Source: Macrolepiota albuminosa (Eukaryota > Basidiomycota > Agaricomycetes > Agaricales > Agaricaceae). Taken from it: a stretch of DNA of 64,000 bases. The translations under genes were made by a program, and so were the position numbers. Location: contig JAMWFC010000033.1 of NCBI GenBank assembly GCA_027475525.1, positions 744,001-808,000 of the forward strand. Reading direction: 5' to 3'. Shown here in pieces: positions 45,042 to 56,599 of this stretch (its first letter is position 1; each line of letters starts with the position of its first letter). Below the pieces are notes generated by a model. That model saw only the letters and a program-made list of their open reading frames with translations. It was not told where the DNA came from and did not search any database.

Positions 45042-45788
45042 TAATATCAAGACTCCCTCCTTACACCGTTCTTGATGGCTACGTATACTCATACCTACTA
45101 CCCCATGGGCTACCAGACCGACCCTTACAGGCGCCTGGTCCCCGATCACTACTCTGCACAGACCCCCCGCCCCGCCCCGCCTACCCACCCCTCCCATACA
45201 AACCCCAATACCTCCACCGCCACTGGCCTCTGACCTATCTCTTTATGATCTGGGGCCCTCAGCCAGCTGGGCCCCTCCGCCCAACCTAGCCATGGCGTGA
45301 CCCATGGAGGTCCCCTCATACCGAAGCATCCCCGGGGGCCTGCTGGAGACACCACCAGTTCCCAGTGGACCTCGCCCAGTACCCCCCAGCGAGGGCCCCT
45401 TTGCACCCACCCCCTACTACGGTTACCAGCGCCCTGCCCCCCAACCCCAGGGACCTCCCAACTACGACTATCCCCCTCAACACTACCTGACTGCCGCCCC
45501 ACCCGCTCGGACCCCTCCCTTGCCAATGGGACGACAATGCCTTGAGGACTACGAACAGCAACGGGATGAAGTGCTCCGCTCACTCAGGATTTTGCCGGAG
45601 GACTTTGTGCAATGGGCAAGGGCGCTACTCACGGAATTTGGACACGACAACTTTGCAGGCACTCTGGAGGACTGGGCCCATTGCTTGGTCAAATTTGGGG
45701 ATCGCCTCACATGAGGAGAACTCCCGGAGCAGACTATGGTAAAGTATAGATGTAACACAATCCTCCGCGAAGAACTGCAACAACTGCT

Positions 45789-45942
45789 TGATGAAGTCCA
45801 CACGTCCCCCTCCCCTCGACCCCTCAAGGACCCCGCAGACCCAGGCCGCTCGATTCACATCTAGCTGATGAAGTCCACACGTCCCCCTCCCCTCGACCCC
45901 TCAAGGACCCCGCAGACCCAGGCCGCTCGATTCACATCTAGC
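45789..45942. repeat. 77-bp tandem duplication (D12)
   Basis: Copies 45789-45865 and 45866-45942 are identical, in the linker of G4 gag. Confidence 0.95.
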
Positions 45943-46756
45943 GGAACCCCCAGAACCCAGCTCCGGCGGCCCCGTGGTCCCCACTCCAGAGCAATGACAA
46001 CAGGAAGAGCGACAAAATGCCTTGGCCATACTACGGTTCCTTAACCCAATGGGAGGGCTATTCGATCAGCCTGCTGCCCGCACGGTAGGCTTGTCGACTC
46101 GCTGTAGGGCTAACTCTGTTCCTAGCACCTTTGAGACCTGAAGACAGCCCCAGAGACCTCTGGAACCGCTCCCGCAAATGGACAACACCTGACCCCCAGC
46201 CCCGGCGAACCCCAGTAGACCCCACGCAGACACTCCTAGCATGGACAACACGCTGTGCTACATCGATGAGCTTACACGTGGCAACAACGAACAATGTCCC
46301 GCACCCGCGCCTGCCCTGGTACCGCCCCCCATGTCAGCCCCGGCACCTCCAGAGCCCAACTTCCACCGTGACCCCCCACCCCACTTCAATCTGTGGAACC
46401 CCCTACGGCCTCCGATGCAAGCGCGACCCTCTCGGGTTGAATATCCCCCACGCAACCCAGCCCCCCTCAGATCGACCCGACACCACCGAACCCTCCCCGA
46501 CTGCCTCCGCCACTCTCAGCCGAGCCTCGAGGACGACCCCCAGGCCCCCCACCTCCGCCATCCCCTGCATGGAGACCTGGGCCTCCCCCCGGCAGGAACA
46601 AACCCCTCTGGGACAATGGACCTCCCGGGCATGGACCCCCAGGTGAGCCACCCGGAGGAGGCCCTCCACCTCCAGGTGGATGGGGTCCTGCCCTCGGTGC
46701 CTTTCCTCCACAAGGAGGGGGGGGTAACCATTACTACTACTACTACAATGCCGGCC

Positions 46757-46910
46757 CCCCTCCCCGCAATGCTGCTGGACCAGACAATGCTCGCGACACC
46801 CTCATCCATGAAGAACGCCTGGACATTCAAAAGCCCCTCCCCGCAATGCTGCTGGACCAGACAATGCTCGCGACACCCTCATCCATGAAGAACGCCTGGA
46901 CATTCAAAAG
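46757..46910. repeat. 77-bp tandem duplication (D13)
   Basis: Copies 46757-46833 and 46834-46910 are identical. It doubles the segment encoding DNARDTLIHEERLDIQKP just before the gag core. Confidence 0.95.
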
Positions 46911-47959
46911 CCCGATGCATTCACGGGCCAGGACCCTTGAAAATGGCGTACATTCCTCACCCAATGTCTTAACACGTTTCAGGCAAAGCCACTCACTTTT
47001 CAGGTTGACAGCTCCCAGGTGGCCTTTGCTGCCTCGTACCTCCAGGGGATCGCCTTCGACCATTACACGGCCCTCATCCAGTTCGATCCCAACAACCCGG
47101 CACTCTCCCACTGACAAGCCTTTGTCGATGAGTTCTCCAGGAAATTCGGGATCTACGACACCGTGGCCAAAGCCGAGGACAACCTCTTCAACCTCCAGAT
47201 GCGCTCTGAAGAACGTTTCACCACCTTCATTGTACGTTTTGAGAAGGAAGCTTACGAGACAGGTTGGAATTACAGCACCCTCTGGTATGCCCTCCGCTGC
47301 ACCCTGCCACAACGTATCAAGGACATCCTCCGACTCACCCCGAAACAACCCTCCTATGATGGATACAAGGCCCTCATCATGCAGATCAACCAACGTTACT
47401 GGGAAGACCACAGTGAGTATTTGAACTTCCGACCCCCCTGGAACCCTAGGGGAGGACTCCCATGGCCCTTCGGCGAAACCCCCAACCCCCAAATCCAAAA
47501 CCCCGGTCCCCCCGCGTTCCCTGGCAGCCGACCCCTGGTGAGTCGTGGCCCGCCCAATACTAACCCCGGCAGCAGTGCCCGCCCCCAGGCCCAACTCAAC
47601 GCCGCCGTGGCCATCAACAACCCGGGCGACATGCCAAGCCCCGAGGAACCCCCGGGAGACTCTGAAGATCCCGACTTCACCGATGAACAGGACAAAGAGG
47701 CCCTCCAGGCCAACCAGCTCCCGAAAAAGGGGCGACCCTGGGTTGAGGTCCCGAAGGATGTGCAGGAACGACGGAGAAGGGAGGGTGTTTGCATACTCTG
47801 TGGTGAGAAAGACCATTTCATCTCCGAGTGCCTCCAACAACAGGTCGTGGAATGTGCCACCTGGACCTTCAAAGGGGAGGACGCCACCTACAAGTATTCG
47901 GAAAACGACCCGGCGATTTAGACCCGGAAGACGCCCTAAATCGTGGAATTGACCCCGAC

Positions 47960-48360
47960 TTCTTCTCCGCCCTGGTCTCACATCTTTGCTCCACAACACT
48001 CATACAGGACACCCTCATAGCTTATCTACCCTCCCACTCTTCACACTCCCTCCTCCTCAAAACCCGCCTCATCCCCTCTGGGACCCCCCTCAACACCCTC
48101 GTCGACAGCGGCGCCACCGACAACTTCATCGACAAGGCATGGTCTACCTTTGCCCCAGAACCTGCTCAGCAACTCCCGGTCCCGGTGTGGCTCTGCCTCT
48201 TTGACAGAGATGCCTCTATGGTGGGGAACATCACTCACTTTGTGCGTATGCCCGTTACTTTCACCAATGGACAGACTCACACCCTCTGGATGTTGATAAC
48301 CAAACTCCACTCTTCCACACTTCTGGTCTTAGGGCTCCCGTAGCTCCGAGACACCAACCC
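47960..48360 (+). pseudogene. G4 aspartic protease domain 1
   Basis: Reads LNTLVDSGATDNFIDKAW (active-site DSGAT at about 48104-48118), ITHFVRMPVTFTNGQTHTLW and LHSSTLLVLGLP, then a stop where the family usually has W. Active-site residues are intact. Confidence 0.85.
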
Positions 48361-48398
48361 CCGCATTGATTGGCAACACCTTACCCTTTGCCTGACCC

Positions 48399-48552
48399 GG
48401 GACCCGATGCCCGACAACCAGCAACTTCCCTTCGACATCTCCTGCTCTCCAGACCCTACCCCAAAGGACCCCCCAGGGACCCGATGCCCGACAACCAGCA
48501 ACTTCCCTTCGACATCTCCTGCTCTCCAGACCCTACCCCAAAGGACCCCCCA
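48399..48552. repeat. 77-bp tandem duplication (D14)
   Basis: Copies 48399-48475 and 48476-48552 are identical, in the linker between the two protease-like domains. Confidence 0.95.
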
Positions 48553-49074
48553 ATGGGCCCTGCCACCCCCGGACTCCAGTCCTGCTCGTCCCAATCCTTT
48601 GTCATCAACGCCAGGCTGGACGGTGCCCCGGGACCAATATCGGCCCTTATCAACAGCAGAGCCACCGGAGTTTTCATCAGCGATGCCCTCGACCTCTCCC
48701 ACAACTTCCTCGACCAGCCCCTCCACCTGCAACGCCTTGACAGCACCCCCTCCTCCTCTGGCCCCATCCAGAGGTCTCACTTGGGACACGTGACCCTGGA
48801 CAACGACTACGAGTTCACCTCCAACTTCCTAGTCACGCGACTTCACAAATTGACTTTGATGGTGCTGGGACTACCCTGGCTGCATGACACAAACCCCAAC
48901 ATTGACTGGAGAACGCTCACCATGACGTTCCCAGAACCTGAAGACCACCCCTCAACCACTGTGCACCTCCGGGCCCTGGGAAGCGACCCGATTCCCGACA
49001 CCCCCAGGACGACAGCCGTGCCTCCCACACATACGCTTCCCATGCCTGTCCGAGCCCATAAAGTCCCTGATTGA
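48553..49074 (+). pseudogene. G4 second protease-like domain, catalytic residues lost
   Basis: Reads SALINSRATGVFISDAL where an active retropepsin has LIDSGATGxF. The Asp is Asn and the Gly is Arg. LVTRLHKLTLMVLGLPWLHD and NPNIDWRTLTMTF match the C-terminal protease motifs and duplicate those of domain 1. Probably a structural or regulatory remnant of a tandem protease duplication. Confidence 0.8.
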
Positions 49075-49392
49075 CCCCCAAATATTCCTTGAAACAGGTA
49101 CAAAGGGCCAAACTACTCGGGCCAGTCTCAGACTCACGTCACACCCGCTCCGACCGATGCATCCGCGACCCCGATCGACCCAAATGCACTCAACATTAGA
49201 ATCATTGGAGCTGCCCCCTTCACCCACCTCATGAAGGACAGAACCCCCACATTTCAGCTACACATCTTGCCATCTCTCCTGGAAGAACACCTACGAGGGG
49301 ATGCTATCTCCCTGGAAAAGAAAACCAAGGAACAGATCCTCCGAGAAGTAGTTCCCCCGGAGTATCACGAGTTTGCTGACGTATTCTCCAAA

Positions 49393-49546
49393 GGAGACGC
49401 CAAGGAGATTCCCCCTCACCGTCCTTATGACCATACTATCGACCTCAAGGAAGGAGCCGCCCCCCCTTTGGAGACGCCAAGGAGATTCCCCCTCACCGTC
49501 CTTATGACCATACTATCGACCTCAAGGAAGGAGCCGCCCCCCCTTT
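49393..49546. repeat. 77-bp tandem duplication (D15)
   Basis: Copies 49393-49469 and 49470-49546 are identical. It doubles the segment encoding [20 protein letters not shown]. Confidence 0.95.
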
Positions 49547-49605
49547 TGGCAAGGTGTACAACATGTCGGAAGTCGAGCTCCGGGCCCTCAAGGACTACCT
49601 CGACA

Positions 49606-49759
49606 AAATGCTCGGTAAGGGATTCATCCGACCCTCTGCCTCCGCCGCTGGAGCCCCGGTTCTATTTGCCAAAAAGAAGGACAAATGCTCGGTAAGGGAT
49701 TCATCCGACCCTCTGCCTCCGCCGCTGGAGCCCCGGTTCTATTTGCCAAAAAGAAGGAC
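49606..49759. repeat. 77-bp tandem duplication (D16)
   Basis: Copies 49606-49682 and 49683-49759 are identical. It doubles [20 protein letters not shown]. Confidence 0.95.
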
Positions 49760-50187
49760 AGTTTGCTCCGACTCTGCGTTGACTACCGGGGACTCAATAA
49801 GATCACCAAGAAGAACTGCTACCTGCTCCCGCTCATTGGCAATCTGGTCGATCGACTCCGCAGTGCCAAGGTTTACACGAAAATTGACCTCCGCTCCGGC
49901 TACAACAACATCTGCATTGCCCCGGGACACAAGTGGAAAACCACGTTTTGCATGTGGTATGGTCTGTTTGAGTACCTTGTGATGCCTTTTGGGATGACTA
50001 ACTCCCCCGCCACGTTCCAATACTTCATGAACGACATTTTCCACGACATGAGCGACGTCTTCATGATTGTCTACTTGGATGACATCCTCATCTACTCCGA
50101 CTCGAAGGAGGACCACCAGAAGCACGTCCGGCAAGTCCTCAAATGCCTCTGAGAGCACAACCTCCATGCCAAGCCTGAGAAGTGTTC

Positions 50188-50341
50188 ATTCCACATGGAA
50201 GAGGTTGAGTATCTCAGCGTCATCGTATCCCCAAATGGCATTTGCATGGACCCCCACAAGGTCGATTCCACATGGAAGAGGTTGAGTATCTCAGCGTCAT
50301 CGTATCCCCAAATGGCATTTGCATGGACCCCCACAAGGTCG
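50188..50341. repeat. 77-bp tandem duplication (D17)
   Basis: Copies 50188-50264 and 50265-50341 are identical; the unit boundaries here give exactly 77 bp on both sides. It doubles the thumb segment FHMEEVEYLSVIVSPNGI. Confidence 0.97.
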
Positions 50342-51152
50342 CCATCGTCAACTGGCCGCAACCCCAGAACGTCAAGGAAGTACAATCCTTTTGGGTTTCG
50401 CTAACTTCTACCAGAGGTTTATAGACAACTACTCCAGTATCACGAAACCCCTCAACTGGCTCACACGCAAGGACGTTGCATGGAACAGGGACAGTAAGTG
50501 CCAGAGCATCTTTAACCTACTCAAGGAGGCTTTCACAGCCGCCTCTGTACTCCGGCACTACGATCCCGCCCTCCCAATCATCCTAGAATGCAACGCCTCC
50601 GACTACGCCATCGCTGGGATCCTCTCACAGATGGGATCCGACGGTGGGGAGCCCTGGCCGGTCGCCTTCTACACTCGGTCCATGATCGACGCCGAGCTCA
50701 ACTACAACATCTACAACAAGGAGCTCCTCGCCATTGTCGAAGCCTTCAAGCAATGGCAGGCCTACCTCGAGGGAGCCCGGCACTGGATCCAGGTCTATTC
50801 GGATCACAATAACCTGCAGTACTTCACCACAACCAAGCAACTTAGTCGACAGCAGGCCCAATGGTCCAAGATCCTCTCAGAGTACAACTTCACAATCCAG
50901 TACCGCCCGGGACAACTTGGAGCTAAACCTGATGCCCTCACCCGTCGACCGGACGTCTACCCCAAGAAGTCATTTGAGGCGGAACGCAATGCGTTCAATC
51001 ATCGCGTGGTGATCCCTCCCGAACATCTGAATGCCGTACTGATCTTAAACAATGAAGAGACTCTGAGCCAGATCCGCTGCGCCCTCCAAGACAAGTACTT
51101 CACTGACCACGACCCCCGCAACCCCCCTGACAGAACCGACTGGGACCCCGCC

Positions 51153-51306
51153 TTCTCCTTGTTCCCCAACAAAAAACTCCTCCTCTGGGACGGCCGCATC
51201 TACGTCTCGGATCACGCCTGACTCTGCTATTCTCCTTGTTCCCCAACAAAAAACTCCTCCTCTGGGACGGCCGCATCTACGTCTCGGATCACGCCTGACT
51301 CTGCTA
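51153..51306. repeat. 77-bp tandem duplication (D18)
   Basis: Copies 51153-51229 and 51230-51306 are identical. It doubles FSLFPNKKLLLWDGRIYVSD. Confidence 0.95.
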
Positions 51307-51928
51307 CAACGTCCTCCGTCAACACCAGGACCACAAGCTCTGGAAACACCCTGGAATACGTAAGACCCTCCAGCTAGGCCAGGGTTGAAGAAGGATGTGA
51401 CCTGTTACATTTGATCATGTGAACCCTGTCTCCGGCCAAGGTCCCCCAACACCGACCATATGGACTCCTGAAATCCCTGCCGGTTGGACGACACTCCTGA
51501 TTCTCCATATCCCTGGACCACATCATCGAACTCCGGAATCTGAAGGGTTCGATGCCATTCTCGTTGTTGTGTGTAGGCTAACCAAACAGGGCATCTTCCT
51601 ACCCTGCCACACTATGGACACCGCCCCAGACTTCGCCCAGCTATTCCTTGAGCACGTCTTCGCCAAACACGGACTCCCAGACAACATTGTCTCCAACCGT
51701 GGCCCACTCTTCGTGTCCAAGTTCTGGATCTCCCTGTATAAGGCTCTTGAAGTAAAGACTAACCTCTCTACTGCCTACCACTCCGAAACCGACGGTCAGA
51801 CCAAAAGGGTCAATCAGTCTCTCGAGCAGTACCTCCAGCTGTACGTCAACTACTTGCAGGACAACTGGCGCGCCAAGCTCCCCCTGGCCGAGTTCACCAC
51901 AATAACACGCTGCACTCTGCCACCGGGG

Positions 51929-52082
51929 TATCACCCTTCTTTGCCAACAAGGAATACCACCCCCGACTGACACTCTCACTCCGGGACATTCCATCACACG
52001 CCACCTATCACCCTTCTTTGCCAACAAGGAATACCACCCCCGACTGACACTCTCACTCCGGGACATTCCATCACACGCCACC
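51929..52082. repeat. 77-bp tandem duplication (D19)
   Basis: Copies 51929-52005 and 52006-52082 are identical, near the integrase C-terminal domain (FFANKEYHPRLTLSLRDI). Confidence 0.95.
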
Positions 52083-52109
52083 TATGAGGTCGCCCGGGAT
52101 CTCCAGTCT

Positions 52110-52673
52110 CTTCACGAGTTTCTCCGGGAAGAGATTGACACTGCAAACCTGGCCTATGCAAAACACGCTGACTGGAAATGGAAAGACATCCCTGACTGGA
52201 CCCCTGGGACAAAGGTATGGTTAAATCAACGCCACCTCCACATCTGCTGGCCCTCCCCAAAACTCGATCACAAGCCTCGATCACAAGCGACTCAGCCCGT
52301 TCAAAATTTGAAGAAGGTCTCATCCCACGCCTACAAGATCGAGCTCCTCTTGGGACTTAAAGGCCTGCACCTGGTATTCCACGTCCACCTCCTGGAACGA
52401 CACCCCCCGGATCCCTTCTCTGAATGACGGCCCAAATCTCCTCCCCCGGTGGAGGTCGAGGACGAGTACCACTACAAAGTTGAAGACATCCTCGACTCCC
52501 AGAATATCCGTGGACGACCCCACTTCCTTGTACGGTGGAAGGGATACGGCCCAGAGGACAACACTTGGGAACCGTGCCAAAACCTCAAAGGCACCCTCGA
52601 CAAACTCTGGGACTTCCAGCAGCAGCACCCGGGAAACGACCTCCCCGGGCGCAGAACTCACAGACGGCAGTAG
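52110..52673 (+). pseudogene. G4 integrase C-terminus and chromodomain
   Basis: The integrase C-terminal segment (LVFHVHLLERHPPDPFSE) is followed by a well-preserved chromodomain at 52449-52600: [50 protein letters not shown]. The aromatic-cage positions Y, W and W are present. Chromodomains direct chromoviruses to heterochromatin. Confidence 0.88.
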
Positions 52674-52984
52674 TGGGCGTAACCCCCGCCTCTGGGCTCA
52701 GTAGGGATTCAACTCCTATGTATATTTTCTGCCCTCTCTAGATCTTACTCCCTTTTAGTACCTTTTTTCACAGTAGCGCCCCGGAGTTGGGGCAAGGTCT
52801 CTTTCAAACTTTCCTGCCACATTACTATTCTTTTTTACTTACTCTGGCAGATCAAGTATATACATTTTCTCTACATTTACACTATTCTACAGTACCAGAC
52901 CGGAACAAAAATCAATGGACGAACAAAGACAAGAAAAAGAAAAAAGAAAAAAACTACCAGCCCTCGCTTCCTCCCTCCCCGGGC

Positions 52985-53138
52985 CAGCCTCGGAACACCT
53001 CCCCCATCTCCTCTGGACTGTGCTTCCACAGTACCTCCTCCGCCAACTGCTCCCAGGACAGCAGCCTCGGAACACCTCCCCCATCTCCTCTGGACTGTGC
53101 TTCCACAGTACCTCCTCCGCCAACTGCTCCCAGGACAG
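52985..53138. repeat. 77-bp tandem duplication (D20)
   Basis: Copies 52985-53061 and 53062-53138 are identical, at the 3' end of the antisense gene. Confidence 0.95.
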
Positions 53139-54099
53139 AGAGACTCACCCTCGTCCAAGACCCTTTCGAACCAGGAGCCAGGGGCGGGCACGTTCCTCCA
53201 CCGGTGTGCTGACACCACCCGCCCCAGCAAGTCGAGGCCCTGCTCCACCCCGGGGGTTGTCACCTCCAGGCGCTGCCCCTCCTGCAGCGCCGCGAGTGTT
53301 GCAGCCGCTCCGTCCAGGAGCAAACGGTGCTCCTGGGCCCAGCCTGTGGGTGTCAGTAGGGAGCCAAGTCCAGGGAGGGGAACACTCACTCAACAAAGCC
53401 ATGCGGGTGACCACCACGTCCCGATGCACAGCCTCCACCAGCCCCTCCGGGAACCCCACTCCCTGCTCCAACCTCGCCCTCAAAGCCTCCAACTTGGCCT
53501 CTGCTTCCCTTCGAGTGACCCTGGCCCCCTCCAGGTCCCGAAGCATGGCCTCCTGATCCCCCTCCAGACCCCTCAGAACCGCCATCTCCTCCCTCTCATG
53601 GCCCCCCTGCTCCCACCCAGCCCGAATCCCAACATCAATATCCTGGGGCCTCCCGGACAAGGGGAAAAACACCGCCAGGGAAAGGCGTGGTGGGGAAACC
53701 AGGGACGGGGTCTCAGAGGGCAGACGCGTCCTCTTTGATGGCTCTGGGGAAGGGCTCGGCAACGCCCGCCGCTTCCCCTTATCAGGGTGCCCTCTGCGCC
53801 CCTCCCAGCTCTCCCCGGCCCAGGTCATCCGGCGTGTAATGAGGACCACGGGCCAGCCTCGGCCCTCCACCCGAATGGCACCCCCACTCTCTGACCCCCC
53901 CCTGGACCGCCGCAGCCACCTCCCCCACTGGCTCCACCACCCAGTCCCACTCCTCAACCCCCATCCTCTGAGTGACCCCCCCAGCGGCCACCCCTGCTCC
54001 CACGCAATGCAGCACACCCTCCATAACGCTGACATGGAACACCACTTGTTTTTGAGGCGGCACGCTGATAGGACCCCATACAGGATCAGCACATCAATG

Positions 54100-54900
54100 G
54101 CAGGCTACGGCAACATGGCACAGGTTCGGGATACCTTAGCACACGCTAACTAACCAATTTTGGCAATATTTGATGGCCGCGCACGGCAAGAAGCAGATCC
54201 AATCAGTGATAGCGCCGACGGCAGACAGAATGACAACTGACAGATGGCATCAGTCACTGATGACAGTGCTTAGTAAGAAGCCTGATGATCTATCAAAAAC
54301 TGACAGACAGCTTGGCGTTTGACCTTGGCGTCTGACATTGCTTAGCGCCTCGATTTGGCGCCTGACATCGCTAAGCATTTTGGACAGACAGAAGGGTGAT
54401 GGATTGATGGTTTAGCTTTGCGATCTGTCGCCTGGCGTCGCTAAGGCTCTTGAATGGACGGTAGGGATCTGAAACCGTTGGAGCTACCCCTATGAAATTT
54501 TCTAGTTTACCGCACTTTGGCAATGGTTGGTCACTGGCGATGGTGAACTCCTTGTAGTATATAAAGTACTTACCAACTTGTACATACACCATCGAACAAT
54601 AGACCAGAGTTTACTGCTCCCCTTTCTTCAGTCTCTCTTACGCTCGAGATTTCATTTACGGTTGGCAATGTCGTGCTCGTCGGCAGTTGCAGACTATTGC
54701 TAGCTTTTGACCTATTCGCGCCTTGCAGCTACGGCAAGCATTTACAACGCTTAGACTTTGCTAAGCTTACCGCACTCTTGCCACTCACGTTGCCGTGTTC
54801 ATTTACCGCTCCCTTCATAGGCGCTTTACCTTAGCGCGTTACGATTGCTGACCCCCTTACCGACTTTTCCTCATTTTCATAGGCGCGTTCTCTGGGACCT
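54100..54900 (+). repeat. Foreign insert in the G4 antisense gene, possibly a solo LTR
   Basis: Composition and word usage change: many 'ctaagc', 'ggcgtc' and 'cttagcg' words, and a TATATAAAG at 54558-54566 followed by CT-rich sequence, as in an LTR promoter. The antisense protein reading is lost here and resumes on both sides. Exact ends and a target duplication could not be fixed. Confidence 0.45.
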
Positions 54901-55254
54901 GCCCGGGACTCCTCACATCACTTATAGCGCGCCCAACGCAAGCAATTGGTATGGTAACACTATAACTATATTTGTTACTGACCAAACTTTGGGCGTCATC
55001 AACGCCTCACACACAGACGTGTCCTGGCGGGACAAGAGACTCGGGGCCTCGAACAGGCACGACACCAGCCGGTGGGCACAGTGCAGACACTGCCACACCA
55101 AAGTTAGCCAGGAGACCTGAGGTAAGAACCTACTTACCGGCCCATTGCTCACGCACCAGTTATGGGCGAGCAACCCCCAGGGCCTCTCCAGAGCCTCCTC
55201 AAATGCCTCCTGCAATACGTCAGCCCACACAATGCACCGGTCGTCTGGGACTAC

Positions 55255-55408
55255 CGTAATTGCCCCTACCACCATCTCAGAGCGACGGAATCGGGGGGCA
55301 GGCAGTCGAGGCCGTGGAGGGGGACGGGGAGCGTAATTGCCCCTACCACCATCTCAGAGCGACGGAATCGGGGGGCAGGCAGTCGAGGCCGTGGAGGGGG
55401 ACGGGGAG
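55255..55408. repeat. 77-bp tandem duplication (D21)
   Basis: Copies 55255-55331 and 55332-55408 are identical, in the Pro-rich N-terminal part of the antisense gene. Confidence 0.95.
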
Positions 55409-55857
55409 AATGCATGGTCATCCGCGCAAAGGTGGGCACGGGACGACTGGGGCCTGACCCCGAAGGACCCCTGGGACCTGCATCTGGAGCAGGCTCCGTA
55501 GCCGGCTGGGACCCGCCTCTGGGACAGTTATGTTGTGTTGTTCTGAAAAAGAAAGGTCAGTAACAACGAAGCGAGCAGCATGGGAAACACTCACGTTGTT
55601 GCATGAGCGCTGCCACGTGCTTCCAGTCCAGGCAGGCTCAGTACCGCATGTCCCGGGCTTCCCAGGCCATGAGGGGCGCGACCTCGCTAGTATGTGGGGG
55701 CGTCGGGGAATGCGTCAGCATACGCAACATAGTTGAGTTGATGGTAAAATTTTTTTTTGATACGTGGCAGGTCAGGTGCCGGATCCCATGATTGGACCCC
55801 GGTCCGAACCACCGGCTACGTGCGCCTTGGAGGGTCTTGGCGCTGAGGGGGGGGTGA

Positions 55858-56599
55858 TGTCACAACCCCTCCTCTCTGGATCCACCCCAGGACACTCCCA
55901 GAACACTATCTGGGACCCTCCCTCCGACCTCACAGGATGCGCCCCGCCATCACAACTACCAACACCACCATCACGCGCATCAAGGGCCGCTATCAGCCAC
56001 CACCAGCCCCGATCAACAATCAGATCATGCGACTTGCTTCTGGCCATCACGCATTATGCATCACAGCTCCCTCTGCACCAATTAATCGTGTGCCCCACAC
56101 GCGCAATCCAAGTATACAGTCCCTGCCCGCTACTCAATGACTCCCGGAACCCATTCCAGACACCCCGGAACCCCGAGACCCGGTCCTGTAGTACTTATAG
56201 TGTAGTTCCCTGTTGTATTCGCTAGTCTTGATATTAACTTGGATAACTTGAATTGTTGCATGCCCTTTGCTTGATTGGTATGTACTAACTAGCATGGTTT
56301 GACTGGCACGCTTGAATAACCGCGTGCTCTAAAGTTTGGTATGTACTTTGCAACTTGTAATTTGCTAACTCGGTCTCGTCTTAGAACCTCCAGTTCACGA
56401 CTCGACCCCCACCCAACCCCCAGCTACCCACAACCCAACACTCCTGGACCAAGTCCCCTCTCTTGGAATTACCCCTGTCCGCGTCTTGAACCTCGGAGTC
56501 CTAGCCCCAGAGTTCCAGACACCTGAGTATCCGTAGATCAAGTCCGCATTGTAAGGGCGTTGCTTTCCCGGAAAGCCCCTGACTCAGCAGAACCTGACA
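55858..56599 (+). repeat. G4 3' LTR
   Basis: Begins TGTCACAACCCC and ends CAGAACCTGACA. It aligns with the 5' LTR over its whole length; visible differences are mostly C/T and G/A changes. Confidence 0.92.

Larger units (their letters stand above)
45075..47921 (+). pseudogene. G4 gag with CCHC finger, frame broken
   Basis: ATG 45075 opens MATYTHTYYPMGYQTDP, a Pro/Tyr-rich start. The frame shifts to 45304-45714 (PEDFVQWARALLTEFG; GTLEDWAHCLVKF) and then, after D12 and D13, to 47163-47921. The core contains VAFAASYLQGIAFDHYTAL, AFVDEFSRKFGIYD and LRCTLPQRIKDIL (retrotransposon gag domain). It ends with the knuckle CILCGEKDHFISEC (CX2CX4HX4C). At least two in-frame stops in the core appear real. 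Confidence 0.85.
49231..50970 (+). pseudogene. G4 reverse transcriptase and RNase H
   Basis: Reads [54 protein letters not shown] and [20 protein letters not shown]. The palm follows: [47 protein letters not shown] and [10 protein letters not shown] (active site intact near 50070-50090). RNase H has PALPIILECNASDYAIAGIL, AELNYNIYNKELLAIVEAF and YSDHNNLQYFTT. Three 77-bp duplications (D15-D17) account for the main frame breaks; at least one stop in the thumb (about 50151) is separate. Confidence 0.88.
51080..52110 (+). pseudogene. G4 integrase, degenerate catalytic core
   Basis: Reads LLLWDGRIYVSDHA (linker), then after stops EGFDAILVVVCRLTKQGIFL and HTMDTAPDFAQLFLEHVFAK. HGLPDNIVSNRGPLFVSKFW, TNLSTAYHSETDGQTKRVNQ and LEQYLQLYVNYLQDNW follow. 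The second catalytic Asp is Asn (VSNRG) and the first, usually in S-x-D-F-I, is not readable. The Glu is kept. D18 and D19 break the frame. Not functional. Confidence 0.85.
52877..55850 (-). pseudogene. G4 antisense accessory gene, Cys-rich with coiled coil
   Basis: Opposite to pol, between the chromodomain and the 3' LTR. The reading begins near 55840, is Pro-rich, then has VLQEAFEEALERPWGLLAHN and, past a short predicted intron, LTLVWQCLHCAHRLVSCLFE. It is then split by foreign DNA (about 54100-54900). The rest (from 54092) has SACRLKNKWCSMSALWRVCC and IAWEQGW, a basic patch (DKGKRRALPSPSPEPSKRTR) and a long coiled coil (AMLRDLEGARVTRREAEAKL). A homologous Cys-rich stretch lies antisense beside the G5 3' LTR. 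Splicing is inferred by eye. D20 and D21 fall in this region. Function unknown; not required by known Gypsy replication. Confidence 0.6.
44245..56599 (+). mobile_element. G4: Ty3/Gypsy chromovirus with both LTRs, nested in G3
   Basis: LTRs at 44245-45041 and 55858-56599, both beginning TGTCAC and ending TGACA, frame gag, two protease-like domains, reverse transcriptase, RNase H, integrase and a chromodomain. About 3 kb between pol and the 3' LTR carries an antisense gene. The 5-bp flanks ATGTG and ATATG differ by one base. The G3 integrase finger continues exactly across the element (CASC before, CQRAK after when one flank is counted). It is G+C-rich and younger than G3, but its LTRs differ at many sites, mostly transitions. 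Confidence 0.92.

Noticed and set aside
46827..47999. 390-aa minus-strand frame
   Set aside because: Antisense to the G4 gag core and created by its codon bias; not equivalent to the antisense gene 3' of pol.
16163..55408. CRISPR-like or microsatellite-like direct repeats
   Set aside because: Each is an isolated pair of different sequence with no spacer; the constant 77-bp period points to assembly joins.
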